Source: Halobacillus litoralis
GTDB lineage: Bacteria > Bacillota > Bacilli > Bacillales > Halobacillaceae
NCBI RefSeq assembly: GCF_020524085.2
Contig: NZ_CP129016.1
Span: 1,296,001-1,360,000, forward strand
Direction of reading: 5' to 3'
Length of the DNA stretch: 64,000 nt
Part shown: positions 8,719-18,766 of the stretch, in pieces
Layout: every line of letters starts with the position of its first letter
Numbering within the stretch: the first letter of the stretch is position 1
Notes under the pieces: generated by a model
Seen by the model: the letters and a program-made list of their open reading frames with translations, nothing else
The model's database searches: none
What the model was told of the DNA's origin: nothing
Translations under genes and position numbers: made by a program

Positions 8719-8866
8719 AAACCTTCGGGGTCGGGTGAAAATCCCAGCCGGCGGTAATGAGCATGTGCTCCGAGCCCGCGACGGAGAATCAGTGTTAGAC
8801 ACGGTTCTCCCTGATTTGGTGAAACTCCAAAGCCGACAGTTAAAGTCTGGATGGGAGAAGGTTGTA
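8719..8866 (+). promoter_or_regulatory. FMN riboswitch (RFN element)
   Basis: The conserved RFN strings appear in order: TTCGGGGTCGGGTG, CCCAGCCGGCGGTAATGA, GAGCCCGCGA, GATTTGGTGAAACTCC, AAGCCGACAGT and TCTGGATGGGAGAAGG. The outer stem is ACCTTC / GAAGGT. It precedes the rib operon and represses it when FMN is abundant. Confidence 0.97.
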
Positions 8867-8936
8867 GAAACGTAAAGGTACAAAAACTAAAGCATTACGT
8901 GTACCCTTTTTTAAGTGTATGCGATTTACGTTCAAT

Positions 8937-8979
8937 GACCCTAGGGAAGTCTGTCTTCTTCAGGGTTTTTTATTTTTTC
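8937..8979 (+). terminator. FMN-riboswitch-controlled terminator
   Basis: ACCCT..AGGGT with an inner GAAG/CTTC pairing is followed by a run of six T, then more T. It lies between the aptamer and ribD. A second hairpin, GGTAC..GTACC followed by CTTTTTT (about 8877-8913), lies just upstream and could be an alternative attenuator or antiterminator partner. Confidence 0.8.
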
Positions 8980-9015
8980 GGCCATGCATGCTGATTGGAA
9001 AAGGTGGTGAAGGTC

Positions 9016-10113
9016 TTGGATCGGGATGAAAGATACATGAGAATTGCTATTGACATGGCGCGGGAAACGGTAGGCCAAACAAGCCCGAACCCTTCAGTCG
9101 CTGCCATTGTCGTTAACCATAATCAGATCGTGGGAGTAGGGGTTCACGTCAAGGCGGGCGAACCTCATGCCGAAGTCCATGCGCTCCGTATGGCAGGGGA
9201 GAAGGCAAAAGGGGCAGAAATTTATGTCACGCTCGAACCGTGCAGTCACCATGGGCAGACCCCCCCATGTGCAGAAGCCGTCATTGAAGCTGGCATTCAA
9301 AGAGTAGTGATTGCATCCAATGACCCTAATCCTAAAGTGTCCGGCAGAGGGATTCGAATGATGAGAGAACGCGGTCTTGATGTGAAGACAGAGGTGTTGA
9401 AAAAAGAAGCAGACGACATCAATACTTCCTTTTTTCACTTCATCCAAAAGAAAGAACCCTATGTCCGGTTGAAGTCAGCTATGAGCCTGGATGGGAAGAT
9501 TGCCACTTCTACAGGTGAAAGTCAGTGGATTACAGGTGAGGAAGCGCGCCTGGATGGTCATCATTATAGACATCTTTCCGATGCGATCCTAGTCGGAATC
9601 AATACAGTGCTGATGGATAACCCTAAGCTGACAACGCGAATAGAGGGGGATGGACGGCACCCGATTAGGGTGGTCCTCGATACTCACCTCAGAATACCGC
9701 CTTCCTCTCAGTTAATCCAGGATGATTCGGCACCAACATGGATTTTCGTAGGGAATCATGTGAAGAAAGAAGAGGTGGCCCCTTATGAAACTCATGAGCA
9801 TGTCACCATCATCCCTCTTCATGGGGAACAGGTTTCCATAGAAGAAGTTCTCCGGTATTTGGGAGAACAAAAAGTCACTTCTTTGCTTGTTGAAGGAGGA
9901 GCGACGATTGCCGATGCGTTCGTACGCGCCGGAAAAGTGGATGAAACGATAACGTATATGGCTCCGAAGTTAATCGGAGGAAAAGAAGCTTTGACGCCTG
10001 TGGGCGGTAAAGGAATAGAGCAATTAAAGAATGTAAGCTCCTATGAAATCGTCTCGACTGAAAAAATAGGGGACGACATTAAAATTGTTTCCGTTAGAAA
10101 AGGAGAATCTTAA
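9016..10113 (+). CDS. ribD: Bifunctional riboflavin deaminase/reductase RibD
   Basis: About 365 residues in two domains. The N-terminal cytidine-deaminase-like domain has the zinc motif HAEVHAL and PCSHHGQTPPCAEAV. The C-terminal reductase domain (from about residue 145) has SAMSLDGKIATSTGESQWIT and LLVEGGATIADAF. Together they convert the GTP cyclohydrolase II product to the ribityl-aminouracil phosphate. The TTG at 9016 is favoured because AAGGTGGTGAAGG lies upstream and the N-terminus then matches B. subtilis RibD; a TTG at 8995 gives seven more residues. It is the first gene of the riboflavin operon; the ribE start overlaps its stop. Confidence 0.93.
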   Translation: MDRDERYMRIAIDMARETVGQTSPNPSVAAIVVNHNQIVGVGVHVKAGEPHAEVHALRMAGEKAKGAEIYVTLEPCSHHGQTPPCAEAVIEAGIQRVVIASNDPNPKVSGRGIRMMRERGLDVKTEVLKKEADDINTSFFHFIQKKEPYVRLKSAMSLDGKIATSTGESQWITGEEARLDGHHYRHLSDAILVGINTVLMDNPKLTTRIEGDGRHPIRVVLDTHLRIPPSSQLIQDDSAPTWIFVGNHVKKEEVAPYETHEHVTIIPLHGEQVSIEEVLRYLGEQKVTSLLVEGGATIADAFVRAGKVDETITYMAPKLIGGKEALTPVGGKGIEQLKNVSSYEIVSTEKIGDDIKIVSVRKGES

Positions 10114-10764
10114 TGTTTACTGGGATTGTTGAAGAAATAGGAACATTAAAATCAGTAAAAAATAAAACAGAAGCACTCGAAGTGAACATTTCAGCCAAAG
10201 AAATAGTAACAGACGTTAAATTAGGAGACAGTATTTCCGTCAATGGCGTTTGTTTGACTGTAACAAACTTTACGGAGCAGACCGTCTCTTTTGACGTTAT
10301 GCCTGAAACTTACAGAGCTACGAACATTCATGAACTGCAGCAAGGAGACCCGGTTAATTTAGAACGTGCGATGGCTGCAGGCGGGCGTTTCGGGGGGGCA
10401 TTTAGTTTCCGGCCATATTGATGGAACGGGAAAAATCGTTTCAAAAAAACCTGAATCCAATGCCGTTTATTATGAAATTGAACTATCTGAAGAACTTATC
10501 CAATATTTCGTTTTTAAAGGATCCATCGCTGTGGACGGCACTTCATTGACGGTGTTTGGTGTCGATGACTCCAGAGTGACGATTTCTCTTATTCCTCATA
10601 CGATGGAGCACACGGTGCTCGGTGGAAAAGGACCAGGAGACAGTGTCAATATTGAGTGCGACATGATCGGGAAATACGTAGCTCATTTTTTGAGCGGACA
10701 AAATAAAGAAGAGCCGAAGGCAAGACTGTCTAAACAGTTTCTTTCCGACAACGGCTTTGCATAA
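10113..10764 (+). CDS. ribE: Riboflavin synthase alpha subunit, frameshifted in this sequence
   Basis: Joins two 6,7-dimethyl-8-ribityllumazine dismutating half-domains: MFTGIVEEIG..SVNGVCLTV in the first and GHLVSGHIDGTG..VDGTSLTV in the second. The two halves lie in different frames. The break is at a run of seven G (10392-10398) in GGRFGG^HLVSGH. With six G the frame is continuous and gives 216 residues, the normal length. Because the other rib genes are intact and the enzyme is needed for FMN, an overcalled G is the likely explanation. The start overlaps the ribD stop (TAATG arrangement). Confidence 0.9.
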
Positions 10765-10773
10765 GAGGGTGAA

Positions 10774-11970
10774 ATGATGTTTGATTCAGTAGAAAAAGCG
10801 ATTGAAGATTTAAAGCAGGGGAAACTTGTCATTGTTTGTGATGACGAGGATCGTGAAAACGAAGGAGATTTAATAGGAATTGCGGAGTATGCTTCTTCTG
10901 AAATGATCAATTTCATGATCAAACATGGTCGCGGACTTGTCTGCGCACCAATTACCAATGACCTGGCTCAGGACTTAGAATTAGTACCTATGGTCGATAA
11001 CAATTCAGACCCCAACCAAACGGCCTTTACTGTAAGTATTGATCATAAAGATACAACGACGGGAATTTCTGCAGATGAACGCGCATTGACAATCAAGGAA
11101 ATGTTGAATCCAGAAACGACGGCAGCGGACTTCCAGAAGCCTGGACATATCTTTCCTTTAATTGCGAAAGAAGGCGGAGTCCTGCGTCGAGCGGGGCATA
11201 CGGAAGCTTCCGTTGACCTTGCCAAGCTTGCTGGAGCACGTCCGGCCGGGGTCATTTGTGAGATCATTAAAGACGATGGAACAATGGCACGTGTGCCTGA
11301 TCTTAGAAAAATGGCGGATGAGTTTGATCTTCCAATGATCACGATTGCAGACCTTATCCAATACCGTCATAAAAAAGAGAACCATGTCAAGCGTGAAGTG
11401 GAAGTGAAAATGCCGACAGAATATGGGGATTTCCGTGCCATCGGTTTTTCTAACGATATTGATTTCAAAGATCATATCGCGCTGGTTAAAGGCGAAATCA
11501 ATCCGGAAGAGCCAACGCTTGTCCGCGTCCACTCTGAATGTTTGACAGGAGATGTGTTTGGTTCCTACCGCTGTGACTGTGGTCCGCAGCTGCACAATGC
11601 ACTTAGGCAGATCTCAGAAAACGGAAGCGGCGTCCTTTTATATATGAGACAGGAAGGCCGCGGCATTGGACTAATGAATAAACTCCAAGCTTATAAACTT
11701 CAAGAAGAAGGTTTGGATACGGTAGAAGCGAATGAGAAGCTGGGGTTCGGCCCGGATTTAAGAGATTATGGTGTCGGTGCACAAATTCTCAAAGATCTCG
11801 GAATTACAAAGCTTCGACTTCTTACGAACAATCCGAAAAAGATTTCAGGCCTGGGAGGTTTCGGATTGGAAGTTGTGGACCGCGTTCCAATCCAAATGGA
11901 ATCCAGAGAAGAAAATGAAAGATATCTAAAAACGAAGCAATCCAAGATGGGACACTTATTTCACTACTAG
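10774..11970 (+). CDS. ribBA: Bifunctional DHBP synthase / GTP cyclohydrolase II (RibBA)
   Basis: A 398-residue fusion supplying both precursors of riboflavin. The N-terminal RibB domain (1-200) has [12 protein letters not shown] and [16 protein letters not shown]. The C-terminal RibA domain has the zinc cysteines in [21 protein letters not shown] and the [13 protein letters not shown] motif, ending with [12 protein letters not shown]. Two ATGs stand in tandem at 10774 and 10777 after GAGGGTGAA; the second has the better spacing. Third gene of the rib operon. Confidence 0.96.
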   Translation: MMFDSVEKAIEDLKQGKLVIVCDDEDRENEGDLIGIAEYASSEMINFMIKHGRGLVCAPITNDLAQDLELVPMVDNNSDPNQTAFTVSIDHKDTTTGISADERALTIKEMLNPETTAADFQKPGHIFPLIAKEGGVLRRAGHTEASVDLAKLAGARPAGVICEIIKDDGTMARVPDLRKMADEFDLPMITIADLIQYRHKKENHVKREVEVKMPTEYGDFRAIGFSNDIDFKDHIALVKGEINPEEPTLVRVHSECLTGDVFGSYRCDCGPQLHNALRQISENGSGVLLYMRQEGRGIGLMNKLQAYKLQEEGLDTVEANEKLGFGPDLRDYGVGAQILKDLGITKLRLLTNNPKKISGLGGFGLEVVDRVPIQMESREENERYLKTKQSKMGHLFHY

Positions 11971-11986
11971 AAGGGATGAAGGAAAC

Positions 11987-12454
11987 ATGGTAAAAACAAT
12001 AGAAGGTAACCTCGTAGGCACAGGATTAAAAGTCGGGATCGTTGTCGGTCGTTTCAACGATTTCATTACAGGAAAGTTATATGAAGGCGCGGTTGATGCG
12101 TTCAAGCGGCATGGGATTGAATTAAATGACGTTGAAGTGGCTTATGTACCAGGAGCTTTCGAAATCCCACTGGTAGCAAGTAAAATGGCGAACTCAGGAA
12201 AATACGATGCTGTCGTTACACTTGGAGCGGTGATTCGCGGCTCTACCCCACACTTCGATTATGTATGTAATGAAGCAGCTAAAGGCGTATCTCAGGCCTC
12301 AAAGCAAAGTGGCATTCCGGTCATCTTCGGAGTCATCACGACAGACACGATCGAGCAAGCGATTGAACGCGCGGGTACGAAGGCAGGAAATAAGGGATGG
12401 GAAGCAGCTACTGCAGCTATTGAAATGGCAACCCTACTCAAAAACTTCGAATAA
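11987..12454 (+). CDS. ribH: 6,7-dimethyl-8-ribityllumazine synthase
   Basis: A 155-residue subunit of the icosahedral lumazine synthase, which condenses ribityl-aminouracil with DHBP. Conserved signatures are [46 protein letters not shown] and [23 protein letters not shown]. Last gene of the riboflavin operon, 16 bases after ribBA, followed by a terminator. Confidence 0.97.
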   Translation: MVKTIEGNLVGTGLKVGIVVGRFNDFITGKLYEGAVDAFKRHGIELNDVEVAYVPGAFEIPLVASKMANSGKYDAVVTLGAVIRGSTPHFDYVCNEAAKGVSQASKQSGIPVIFGVITTDTIEQAIERAGTKAGNKGWEAATAAIEMATLLKNFE

Positions 12455-12462
12455 ATGATGAG

Positions 12463-12496
12463 GAGCTGACTAGTGAGCTGGTCAGCTCTTTTTTTG
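12463..12496 (+). terminator. Terminator of the riboflavin operon
   Basis: The stem GAGCTGAC / GTCAGCTC is followed by eight T, directly after ribH. Confidence 0.9.
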
Positions 12497-12629
12497 TGAA
12501 GGGGGATCCGGTTTGAGGATGCCCTTTTTCTGATAAAAGAGTAAAAGGCTGTCCACATGTGGATAAGTGGTTATCTGTAGTTTATATCCACAAGTAAAAA
12601 GGAAGGGTAAAGAAGGAAGGAGGGGAAGG

Positions 12630-14055
12630 ATGACAAGAAGAGCTGTATGGTTTAGACGAGATTTAAGGTTAAACGACCACACCGCTTTAGCCAAAGCGTT
12701 GGAACATACAAAAGGCGACGATCAAATCGTTCTGTTTTTTCATATCCATCCATCATTAAATCAATCATTTACTCCGAGGCATGATTACTTTTTCCAAACA
12801 TTGAAGAGTGTCGTAGACAGGGCCGATGAACGAAAGGCTCCTTTTCATTTCATTTACGGGGAAACGGAAAAAGCGTTCCGACACCTCATCAAGGATTTGA
12901 AAGTGGAGATGGTTTATTTCAATAAAGATGAAGTCGGATTTGGGAAAGACCGTGATGAATCGATTACCCAATATTTAAGTGAGCGTGATGTGGAAGTGTA
13001 TGCTTACAATGATCATCATCTTCACGGAGCCGATGAAGTGAAGAAAAACGATGGAGGTTTTTACAAAGTTTTCTCTCCTTATCTTAAAAAGTGGAAGCAG
13101 CTTCAGAAGCCTGCCATCCAAAAAGTTGATTTTGATCAGTTATCTTCTTCCGCTCTTGATGAGAGGGAGGCATTTTCTGAAGGCCGGCGTGCATATGATG
13201 ATTTGATCAAAAAAAACACGAGGCGCTTATGAGAGCGTCGGTGAAGAAGATGCGCTCGAACGACTGGAACATTTTCTGGATGAGGACATTTACGACTATG
13301 ATGAGCGGCGGGATTTCCCTGCTCTCGATGGGACGAGTCTGATGTCTCGTTTTCTTCGTACCGGGGCGATATCCATCAGAACCATCTACCATAAAATCGA
13401 AGAGGATGTAGATTTCAGAAAAAACACATCCGGAGTCGATACGTACATTTCTGAACTTGCCTGGCGGGATTTTTATAACATGATCTACCATTACTATCCT
13501 GATGCTAATTCTAAAGAAATGGTGGAAAAATACAGAGGGATACCGTGGAATAATGATGATGAACTGCTTGAAAAATGGAAACAAGGTCAGACAGGATTTC
13601 CGCTTATTGATGCAGCGATGCGTCAATTAAATGAAATAGGTTGGATGCATAACCGTTTGCGAATGGCTGTCGCTTCATTTTTGACGAAAGACCTTCTTAT
13701 GGATTGGCGTGAAGGGGAGCAATACTTTTCAGAGAGGCTGGTGGATTACGATCCTGCTTCGAATATAGGGGGGTGGCAATGGGCTGCCTCTACAGGCACG
13801 GATCCTGTACCGTACTTTCGTGTTTTCAATCCGACACGGCAATCCGAGCGATTCGATCCCCATGGCCGATTCATAAAAGAGTGGCTGCCTGAACTTGAAA
13901 ACGTGAAAAAGAAACATATCCATCAACCAGCTAACATGACAAAAGAAGAGCAGAAGGAAGCGGGATGTATCATAGGGGAAGACTATCCAGCACCGATCGT
14001 CGACCATAAAACGAGGAGAGAACGAGCGATAGAATTGTTCAAAGATAAAACATAG
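12630..14055 (+). CDS. phr: Class I CPD deoxyribodipyrimidine photolyase, frameshifted in this sequence
   Basis: Light-driven repair enzyme for UV-induced pyrimidine dimers. The N-terminal antenna domain begins AVWFRRDLRLNDHTAL. The C-terminal FAD domain has SMSRFLRTG-like SLMSRFLRTGAIS, ELAWRDFYN, GFPLIDAAMRQL and GGWQWAASTGTDPVPYFR. The frame breaks in a run of eight A (13209-13216). Removing one A joins the halves through IKKTRGAYESVGEEDALERL and gives 474 residues, the usual length. AGGGGAAGG precedes the ATG at 12630; a longer frame from 12567 lacks support. Likely a sequencing overcall, though a true mutation cannot be excluded. Confidence 0.9.
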
Positions 14056-14129
14056 AGGCGTTCGTTCTAGGAAACAAGGCAGGGATATGAAATAATAGAC
14101 AGAGAATGAAGAAGTTGGAGGGTTAGATA

Positions 14130-15371
14130 TTGAGTAAACATCAGAAACAATTAGAAAAGTATGCAGATCTTGCTTTGAAAAAAGGTGTGAACCTACAAAG
14201 AGGACAAGGATTGATCATCAATGCTCCAATCGAAGCTGCTGAGCTCGTCCGCACGATCTCAGCGAAAGCTTATGGCAGAGGTGCAAAGAATGTTCATTTG
14301 GAATGGAATGATGAAGTTCTCAGTTTTATGAAAATGAAGAATGCTCCTATGGAAGTGCTTGAGAATTTCCCTAAATGGAAAGCGGAAGGCTTGGAAGAGA
14401 TGGTCAAGGACGGCTATGCGCTTTTATCCATTTACGGACCGAATCCTGATTTATTCAAGGGCATCGATTCGGAGCGGATTGCTAAGGCAAATAAAGCTAG
14501 TGGAGAAGCTCTCACGAAGTATAGAGACTATATTATGAACGATAAAACCACATGGTCGATCATTGCCTATCCCCAGGAAGCCTGGGCTCAAAAGGTATTC
14601 CCGGATGATTCGCCTGAAAAAGCGCAGGACAAGTTGTGGGAACAAATCTTCCACATTACACGGATTGATCAGGAAGATCCGATTCAAGCATGGGAAGAGC
14701 ATAACGAGAAGCTTCGTCAGGCTCGCGAATACTTGAATCAGAAGCAATACAAGAAGCTTCACTATAAGGGACCAGGCACGGAGTTGTCGATTGAGCTCGT
14801 TCAGAACCACATTTGGCATGGCGGTTCGACAACTTCAGAAAAAGGCACGGAATTCAACCCGAACATCCCGACAGAAGAAGTGTTCACCATGCCTCATAAA
14901 ACAGGCGTTCAAGGAAAGGTCACAAGTACGAAGCCTCTCAATTATGGAGGGAATCTGATTGAGAACTTTACGCTGACGTTCGAGAATGGAAAAGTTGTCG
15001 ACTATCAAGCGGAATCTGGAGAAGAGACATTAAAACATCTCCTTGAAAGTGATGATGGAGCGAAACGTCTTGGAGAGGTTGCCCTTGTTCCTAATGAATC
15101 TCCAATTTCTAAATCAGGTCACATTTTCTACAACACCCTTTATGATGAAAATGCTTCCTGTCATCTGGCTTTAGGAAAAGCTTACCCGACCAATATCCGC
15201 GGAGGATCATCCTTCAATAAAGAACAAATGGATTCTCATGGGGTCAATGACAGCTTGATCCATGAAGATTTTATGATGGGTTCTAAGGAGTTGGACATTG
15301 ACGGTGAAACCAAAGAAGGTGAATTCGAAGCGATTTTCCGTAAAGGATCATGGGCCATCGAATTCGAATGA
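14130..15371 (+). CDS. M29 family aminopeptidase (AmpS/PepS-like)
   Basis: A 413-residue cytosolic metallo-aminopeptidase of family M29. Characteristic parts are the N-terminal KYADLALKKGVNLQRGQGL, the central GTELSIEL followed by NIPTEEVFTMPHKTGVQG, and the metal-binding C-terminus with LGEVALVPNESPIS, FYNTLYDENASCHLALGKAY and HEDFMMGSKELDIDG. These enzymes remove N-terminal amino acids from peptides using two divalent metal ions. The start is TTG at 14130 with TTGGAGGG upstream. Monocistronic by context, with a terminator after it. Confidence 0.93.
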   Translation: MSKHQKQLEKYADLALKKGVNLQRGQGLIINAPIEAAELVRTISAKAYGRGAKNVHLEWNDEVLSFMKMKNAPMEVLENFPKWKAEGLEEMVKDGYALLSIYGPNPDLFKGIDSERIAKANKASGEALTKYRDYIMNDKTTWSIIAYPQEAWAQKVFPDDSPEKAQDKLWEQIFHITRIDQEDPIQAWEEHNEKLRQAREYLNQKQYKKLHYKGPGTELSIELVQNHIWHGGSTTSEKGTEFNPNIPTEEVFTMPHKTGVQGKVTSTKPLNYGGNLIENFTLTFENGKVVDYQAESGEETLKHLLESDDGAKRLGEVALVPNESPISKSGHIFYNTLYDENASCHLALGKAYPTNIRGGSSFNKEQMDSHGVNDSLIHEDFMMGSKELDIDGETKEGEFEAIFRKGSWAIEFE

Positions 15372-15376
15372 TTTCA

Positions 15377-15407
15377 GAGAGACATCCGTAGGGGATGTCT
15401 CTTTTTT
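15377..15407 (+). terminator. Rho-independent terminator
   Basis: The stem AGAGACATCC / GGATGTCTCT with loop GTAG is followed by six T, a few bases after the M29 aminopeptidase. Confidence 0.88.
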
Positions 15408-15542
15408 AGACATAACAATTCATAACAGAAGATAACAATTGGTTTACATATGGTTTAAAAATGAATAAAAGTGCCTTAAAAAGCACAGGAATGTGGTAAA
15501 CAATAGGTAGAGGATTAATCGATAAATGAAGGGTGAGACAAC

Positions 15543-16559
15543 ATGAAACGTGATGCCTTTTTTGATAATGCCAAACTCGTTTTAATTTTTCTCGTCGTCT
15601 TTGGTCACATCATTCAACCGTTTACAGACGGATCGAGACCAATGTACACATTATATACATGGATTTATACGTTCCACATGCCTGCATTCATTTTTCTTGC
15701 TGGGTTCTTTGCCAAAGGATCCGGGGAAAAAGACTACATTTTACAATTAGCAAAAAAATTAATCTTGCCTTATCTCATTTTTCAACTTGTTTATACAGGG
15801 TACTATTTCTTTATTGGAAAAGGAGCCACGTTAAGTGGGATTTTCTATCCTCACTGGTCTCTATGGTTCCTGTTCAGTTTGTTCTGCTGGCACATCCTGC
15901 TTTATTGGTTCAAAAAGATTCCTCCATTTCTAGGAGTGGCGATTGCTGTGCAAATCGGAGTGCTCGTTGGGTACTTCAGTGACATTGGGCATCATTTCAG
16001 CCTGTCCCGGACATTCGTTTTCTTCCCTTTCTTCCTTGTAGGGTATTGGATGACGAAAGAACATGTCCACAAATGGAGAACTCGCCGCGTAAAAGAAGCA
16101 AGCCTTGTCGTGATGGCCATTGTTGCTTCCGTCATCGCACTATTTCCGGAATTCAGCTCAGGCTGGCTGCTCGGCTCTAAATCGTATGAAGTGCTGGGAA
16201 GCCCCGAAATGGGAGGCGTGTTCCGCTTAGGTGTCTATGTTCTTGCTGCCGTTATGACCATCAGTGTCTTTGCGTGGGTTCCGAATACGCAATATCGGCT
16301 GACTTACCTGGGTGGAAGGACGTTATACGTTTACCTGCTGCACGGGTTCTTCATTCAATTTTTCCGTCAAGCCGATTGGTTCAAAGTTGATCATGTATTT
16401 GACGTCTTAGGTCTTGCTATCGTAGCTGCAGCGATTGTGTATATTTTATCGAGCAGAATTATCCGCACCCTGACTCAGCCATTTATAGAAGGACGCATAC
16501 AACTCTTGAAAAAATGGTGGCACAAGGTCAATCATAAAGATTCTTCCTTTCAGTCCTAA
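15543..16559 (+). CDS. Acyltransferase 3 family membrane protein (YkrP/YfiQ-like)
   Basis: A 338-residue membrane protein with about ten hydrophobic helices. It opens with DNAKLVLIFLVVFGHIIQPF, where the His of the VxxGH segment is the conserved acyltransferase-3 (PF01757) residue, and has TFHMPAFIFLAGFFAKG and the C-terminal YVYLLHGFFIQFF. Family members O-acetylate cell-surface glycans; the acceptor here is unknown. GGGTGAGACAAC precedes the ATG. Single gene. Confidence 0.85.
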   Translation: MKRDAFFDNAKLVLIFLVVFGHIIQPFTDGSRPMYTLYTWIYTFHMPAFIFLAGFFAKGSGEKDYILQLAKKLILPYLIFQLVYTGYYFFIGKGATLSGIFYPHWSLWFLFSLFCWHILLYWFKKIPPFLGVAIAVQIGVLVGYFSDIGHHFSLSRTFVFFPFFLVGYWMTKEHVHKWRTRRVKEASLVVMAIVASVIALFPEFSSGWLLGSKSYEVLGSPEMGGVFRLGVYVLAAVMTISVFAWVPNTQYRLTYLGGRTLYVYLLHGFFIQFFRQADWFKVDHVFDVLGLAIVAAAIVYILSSRIIRTLTQPFIEGRIQLLKKWWHKVNHKDSSFQS

Positions 16560-16614
16560 GAAGGGATTTCCTCCTTTGTAAAGAATGTTATGAAAGATAA
16601 GGGAGGGAATTGTA

Positions 16615-17427
16615 ATGAAAATTGTGCCCATGGAGAACTGTTCGTTCAAGGATGCCTTAACATGCTTAAACGAAGGTTTTCAAGATTATCAAGTCAACAT
16701 GCAGTTTGATTTGGATGGTTTGATTCAAATGATGAGTTCAAAACGGTTATCTCCTGCTTTTTCATTTCTCGCTTATGATGGGGAGAAGCCTGTGGGAATC
16801 GTTTTAAATGGTGTTCAAGAAGTAGACGGTATAAAAACAGCCTATAACGGAGGGACGGCTGTACACCCTTCGTATCGTAAAAGAGGAGTGGGACGCTTAC
16901 TGGTTCACTCCTCTTTATCTATGTATAAAAAGGAAAACGCATCTGTAGCTACATTAGAAGCGATATCAGATAACCAATCTGCCATCGCATTATACGAAGG
17001 GTATGGATATCAGGTTGTTGATCATTTACATATCATGAGATCCACACTTGGAGGGAAGACTGGAGAATCCCTGAGCCGTTTAGAATCCGTGGATGAACGC
17101 AAATGGAAAGAGCAAATATCCAAAGAGAAATATCCATGGCAGAACCAACCCTTCTCCTTACAAAAGGGGGAGTTTTTCAATGTCACGGATGGTGAAGCGA
17201 CCTTGGGAGGATTGCTTTTGACTCGGAATGATAAAGGACACATCACATTATTTCAGCTACAGTCTAAGAACAAGGGGAAAGAATGTCTGAAAACCCTTCG
17301 TTCAAGTTATCCAAATGCCATCATTACTGCTTTCAATATACCTGAAGGAAGCTCTGCCTATAAAGCATTGAAGGAAGAAGGGTTCGAAACACAATTGCAG
17401 CAGGTTTGGATGAAAAAAGTATTGTGA
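16615..17427 (+). CDS. GNAT family N-acetyltransferase
   Basis: A 270-residue protein whose N-terminal ~140 residues form a GNAT domain: NGGTAVHPSYRKRGVGRLL is the acetyl-CoA loop and SDNQSAIALYEGYGYQVVDHL the C-terminal strand-helix. The second half (about 150-270) looks like a degenerate second GNAT-type domain with TLGGLLLTRNDKGHITLFQLQ and SSAYKALKEEGFETQ. Substrate unknown. AAGGGAGGG lies upstream of the ATG. Confidence 0.82.
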   Translation: MKIVPMENCSFKDALTCLNEGFQDYQVNMQFDLDGLIQMMSSKRLSPAFSFLAYDGEKPVGIVLNGVQEVDGIKTAYNGGTAVHPSYRKRGVGRLLVHSSLSMYKKENASVATLEAISDNQSAIALYEGYGYQVVDHLHIMRSTLGGKTGESLSRLESVDERKWKEQISKEKYPWQNQPFSLQKGEFFNVTDGEATLGGLLLTRNDKGHITLFQLQSKNKGKECLKTLRSSYPNAIITAFNIPEGSSAYKALKEEGFETQLQQVWMKKVL

Positions 17428-17484
17428 TTGAAATGGTTCCATTTGTAAATAATAGGAGGGAGATGTACAAGGAGGTTGCTGATC

Positions 17485-18150
17485 ATGGATCAAAAGATAT
17501 TAATGATTGTGACGAATGCGGACCAATTGGACGGAAAACATGAAACAGGATTGTGGCTTCAGGAATTTGTCGAGCCTGCAACAGAATTTCAGGAAGCGGG
17601 TTATGAAGTCACAGCAGCTAGCCCTAAAGGGGGGCGTCCTCCCATCGATCCGAACAGCTACAGCAATAAACTGCCAAAGGTTTGGGATGGCGTCATGGAA
17701 CCAATCAATAAAACAGTTCCTCTAGCAGAAGTAGACCCAACTGAATTTGCAGGAATTTTTCTTTGCGGAGGACACGGGACGATGATCGACTTCCCGGAAA
17801 ATGATGAGCTTGAAGAATTGCTTCGACACTTTTTAACAGAGAATAAAGTCATTGGTGCTGTATGTCACGGACCTGCTGGCTTTGTAGGCGTTGAAGACCA
17901 TAATGGCCAGCCACTTGTTGAAGGGAAAAAGATCACCGGCTTTACGAATGAGGAAGAAAAAGATACCGGGCTCGATTCTGTTGTTTCCTTTATGCTGGAA
18001 GATCGTTTGAAGGAAGCTGGGGCGGAGTTTGATTCTGGTGAAGCCTACTCTGATCACGTCGTCAGTGACGATCCCTTCGTCACCGGACAGAACCCACAGT
18101 CCAGTCTCTCAACCGCACAAAAAATGCTCGAACTCCTAAAAAACCGCTAA
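17485..18150 (+). CDS. DJ-1/PfpI family protein (type 1 glutamine amidotransferase-like)
   Basis: A 221-residue DJ-1/PfpI protein of the Hsp31-like branch. The nucleophile elbow GAVCHGPAGFVG carries Cys127 with His128, Glu20 lies in GKHETGLWLQEF, and FLCGGHGTMIDFP is typical. Relatives act as deglycases, glyoxalase III enzymes or chaperones; which one is not readable here. The ATG at 17485 has AAGGAGG nine bases upstream; a TTG at 17476 overlaps that site. Confidence 0.88.
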   Translation: MDQKILMIVTNADQLDGKHETGLWLQEFVEPATEFQEAGYEVTAASPKGGRPPIDPNSYSNKLPKVWDGVMEPINKTVPLAEVDPTEFAGIFLCGGHGTMIDFPENDELEELLRHFLTENKVIGAVCHGPAGFVGVEDHNGQPLVEGKKITGFTNEEEKDTGLDSVVSFMLEDRLKEAGAEFDSGEAYSDHVVSDDPFVTGQNPQSSLSTAQKMLELLKNR

Positions 18151-18176
18151 GCCCCCAAATAGCTTAGCGGTTTTTT
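18138..18176 (+). terminator. Rho-independent terminator overlapping the DJ-1-like gene end
   Basis: The stem AACCGCTAAG / CTTAGCGGTT is followed by six T. The 5' arm contains the last codons and the stop codon. Confidence 0.85.
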
Positions 18177-18183
18177 CCATATA

Positions 18184-18726
18184 AGTTCCCTATACTAGAA
18201 GACTCAGTTTCGAGATGTTTGCGTGAGTTTCGGGGCTACGGGAAACAGTTCGCTTTCCATGGGGCGGGCGGTGAGCCTCCTCAGGCTACGCCTTCCGGGG
18301 TCTCACCTGTCCCACACGTCCCATAGGAGTCTCACCGTTTCCCTCCGCCCCTTGACCATATAAGCGTCTCGAAACCACTTCTGGAATAAGCAGCATTTCC
18401 TGATTGATGGAAGTATGAGAATTAATCTCCCAAGCCATGTTTTTGAATCCTATCAGCTTGACACAGAGCGCTTTATGCTTTAATAGTGGAAGGCGGTCTC
18501 CCTGAGCAACGAGGTTCGTTTCACTCATACATCGAATGGGGTGGTTGGGAAGCTGCGAGACTCCCGCGGGAATGGATGGGCTGGAGAGACCCCACAGAGC
18601 TTTAGCTCGAGGAGGCTCTCCGTCATCCCCGCAGGAAAGCGAGTAGCTTCCCAACCAACCCTGTCGCTCAACACCGCAAACGAACCCAGGGAATTCTCGA
18701 AATTGAGCCTTCCACAACCCTGCTAT
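18184..18726. repeat. Composite palindromic intergenic repeat, copy 2 (inverted relative to copy 1)
   Basis: Begins with the terminal repeat GAAGACTCAGTTTCGAGA (18199-18216) and ends with TCTCGAAATTGAGCCTTCC (18695-18713). Arm one (18230-18350) contains GGGAAACAG..GTTTCCC and the inverted pair GGTGAGCCTCC / GGTCTCACC. Arm two (18540-18660) contains GGGAAGCTGCGAGACTCCC paired with GTAGCTTCCC. A ~150-bp unpaired spacer lies between. No coding content; it fills the whole gap between the DJ-1-like and YjiH-like genes. Confidence 0.88.
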
Positions 18727-18730
18727 TTAA

Positions 18731-18763
18731 AAAAAGCACTTCCTCGTTGGAGGAAGTGCTTTT
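18731..18763 (-). terminator. Rho-independent terminator of the YjiH-like gene
   Basis: The stem AGCACTTCCTC / GAGGAAGTGCT has T-rich flanks. On the minus strand it closes the YjiH-like gene; it is largely symmetric and could also act on the plus strand. Confidence 0.82.
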
Positions 18764-18766
18764 GCT

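Noticed and set aside
12559..12592. DnaA-box-like TGTGGATAA and a nearby TATATCCACA upstream of phr
   Set aside because: Only one perfect box, no cluster, no DNA-unwinding element and no dnaA/dnaN genes nearby, so not an origin.
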